The notes below the pieces were generated by a model, which was not told where the DNA came from, did not search any database, and worked only from the letters and a program-made list of their open reading frames with translations. The translations under genes and the position numbers were made by a program. From JBHEPS01 sp046261635 (GTDB taxonomy: Bacteria > Acidobacteriota > Thermoanaerobaculia > Gp7-AA8): a DNA stretch of 6,769 bases. This document shows positions 6,564 through 6,769 of the stretch, piece after piece (the first letter of the stretch is position 1; each line of letters opens with the position of its first letter). The stretch is taken from contig JBHEOL010000135.1 of the NCBI GenBank assembly GCA_046261635.1, positions 1-6,769 of the forward strand. The letters are read 5' to 3'.

Positions 6564-6594
6564 GGGCTAGGGACTAGGGACTAGGGGCTAGGGA
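6560..6594 (+). repeat. Tandem array of five CTAGGGR heptamers
   Basis: Five contiguous 7-bp units begin at 6560, 6567, 6574, 6581 and 6588 and read CTAGGG followed by G, A, A, G, A. The first unit contains the TAG stop of the preceding gene. Two perfect units and one degenerate unit occur inverted at 6663-6683. The array makes the left arm of the 130-bp element longer than the right, as expected if units expand by slippage. Confidence 0.85.
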
Positions 6595-6599
6595 AAGGC

Positions 6600-6650
6600 A
6601 AACCATCAGCAAGTCAGCATTTCGTCGTTCATGATGGTTTTGTTCTTGCG
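6600..6650 (+). terminator. Possible terminator for the TPR gene: A/T-rich stem with T-rich tail
   Basis: AAACCATCA and TGATGGTTT pair perfectly over 9 bp, and the right arm runs into TGTTCTTG, giving a T-rich stretch. The 23-nt loop is long for an intrinsic terminator and the stem is only moderately stable. This is a weak call, but no other terminator follows the TPR gene. Confidence 0.3.
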
Positions 6651-6713
6651 GTTGTCATCTCTCCCCTAGTCCCTAGCCCCTCGTCCTGACACGCCGAAAT
6701 GCCCTCGAAGAGT

Positions 6714-6719
6714 TATGAT
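6714..6719 (+). promoter_or_regulatory. Candidate -10 box TATGAT, leaderless-type, for the gene at 6726
   Basis: TATGAT differs from the TATAAT consensus at one base and ends 6 nt before the ATG at 6726, so the start site would coincide with the start codon. No Shine-Dalgarno is present (the spacer is CCTTTC). CTGACA at 6686-6691 resembles a -35 but lies 22 nt away, too far for a standard sigma-70 site. The geometry matches the box at 69-74. Confidence 0.4.
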
Positions 6720-6725
6720 CCTTTC

Positions 6726-6769
6726 ATGCCCTTGCTCCGATGCCAGCGTTGCGATCTGGCGTACGAGGT
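6726..6769 (+). CDS. Start of an unidentified protein with an N-terminal CxxC knuckle (cut by window end)
   Basis: Only the first 14 full codons are visible, reading MPLLRCQRCDLAYE. The pair Cys6-Gln-Arg-Cys9 in a short hydrophobic/basic context resembles the first half of a zinc ribbon. Such N-termini occur on Trm112-like proteins, on zinc-ribbon-bearing methyltransferases and on small rubredoxin-like proteins. The fragment cannot separate these. The ATG is supported by the -10-like box 6 nt upstream and by the absence of any other frame with a plausible start here. The gene begins 39 nt after the inverted-repeat element, so it is probably transcribed independently of the TPR gene. Confidence 0.5.
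   Translation, partial: MPLLRCQRCDLAYE

Larger units (their letters stand above)
6557..6686. repeat. 130-bp nested inverted-repeat element (MITE/REP-like) with CTAGGGR heptamer arms
   Basis: The outer arms 6557-6579 and 6664-6686 are inverted copies matching at 22 of 23 positions; only one base differs (T in the left arm at 6561). Inside them a second, perfect 9-bp inverted repeat, AAACCATCA (6600-6608) and TGATGGTTT (6632-6640), encloses a 23-nt loop. The two palindromes are nested nearly symmetrically: 20 nt on the left and 23 nt on the right separate the outer from the inner arms. No coding capacity and no clear target-site duplication are seen. A miniature transposon-like element, a REP/BIME-like repeat or a structured RNA/terminator would all fit. 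I do not recognise the family. Confidence 0.65.

Noticed and set aside
6560..6594. Telomere-like repeat, because CTAGGG resembles TTAGGG
   Set aside because: The unit is 7 bp, the array has five copies, and an inverted partner lies nearby inside bacterial coding sequence. A bacterial repeat element is the simpler reading.
6557..6686. CRISPR array
   Set aside because: Repeats are contiguous 7-mers and inverted arms without regular unique spacers of 30-40 nt.
6686..6719. CTGACA/TATGAT as a standard sigma-70 promoter
   Set aside because: The boxes are 22 nt apart, outside the 15-19 nt range. Only the -10-like box is kept.

Overview
The window is GC-rich bacterial chromosome with four protein genes, all on the + strand, and no RNA gene, CRISPR array or recognisable transposase. 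The gene style points to a Gram-negative bacterium of the Acidobacteriota type (Thermoanaerobaculia/Vicinamibacteria-like). The basis is an outer-membrane TonB-dependent receptor with an N-terminal carboxypeptidase-regulatory-like domain, followed by a sulfatase-fold lipoprotein fused to TPR repeats. That assignment is an inference from gene content; no taxonomic marker is present.

Layout. Positions 1-80 hold a C-rich tract, a small hairpin and a -10-like box. Positions 81-968 encode an NAD(P)-binding epimerase of the YfcH/TIGR01777 (SDR39U) type. Positions 969-1362 are a non-coding leader with several inverted repeats ahead of the receptor. Positions 1363-4353 encode a 996-residue TonB-dependent receptor with a strong Shine-Dalgarno. 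A GC-rich terminator-like hairpin fills most of the 71-nt gap that follows. Positions 4425-6563 encode a 712-residue sulfatase-like/TPR lipoprotein. Its active-site position carries Thr rather than the Cys/Ser that true sulfatases convert to formylglycine. Positions 6557-6686 form a 130-bp nested inverted-repeat element whose arms are built from CTAGGGR heptamers. It supplies the stop codon of the TPR gene. A last gene starts at 6726, apparently from a leaderless-type promoter, and runs off the window; its first residues carry a CxxC knuckle.

How the parts may work together. The receptor and the sulfatase-like lipoprotein are both envelope proteins in the same orientation, so uptake or envelope modification is a reasonable theme. 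The terminator between them argues against simple full-length co-transcription. The missing formylglycine motif argues against a sulfated-glycan utilisation locus. The epimerase looks like an independent cytoplasmic gene. The least explained parts are the 130-bp repeat element and the structured receptor leader.
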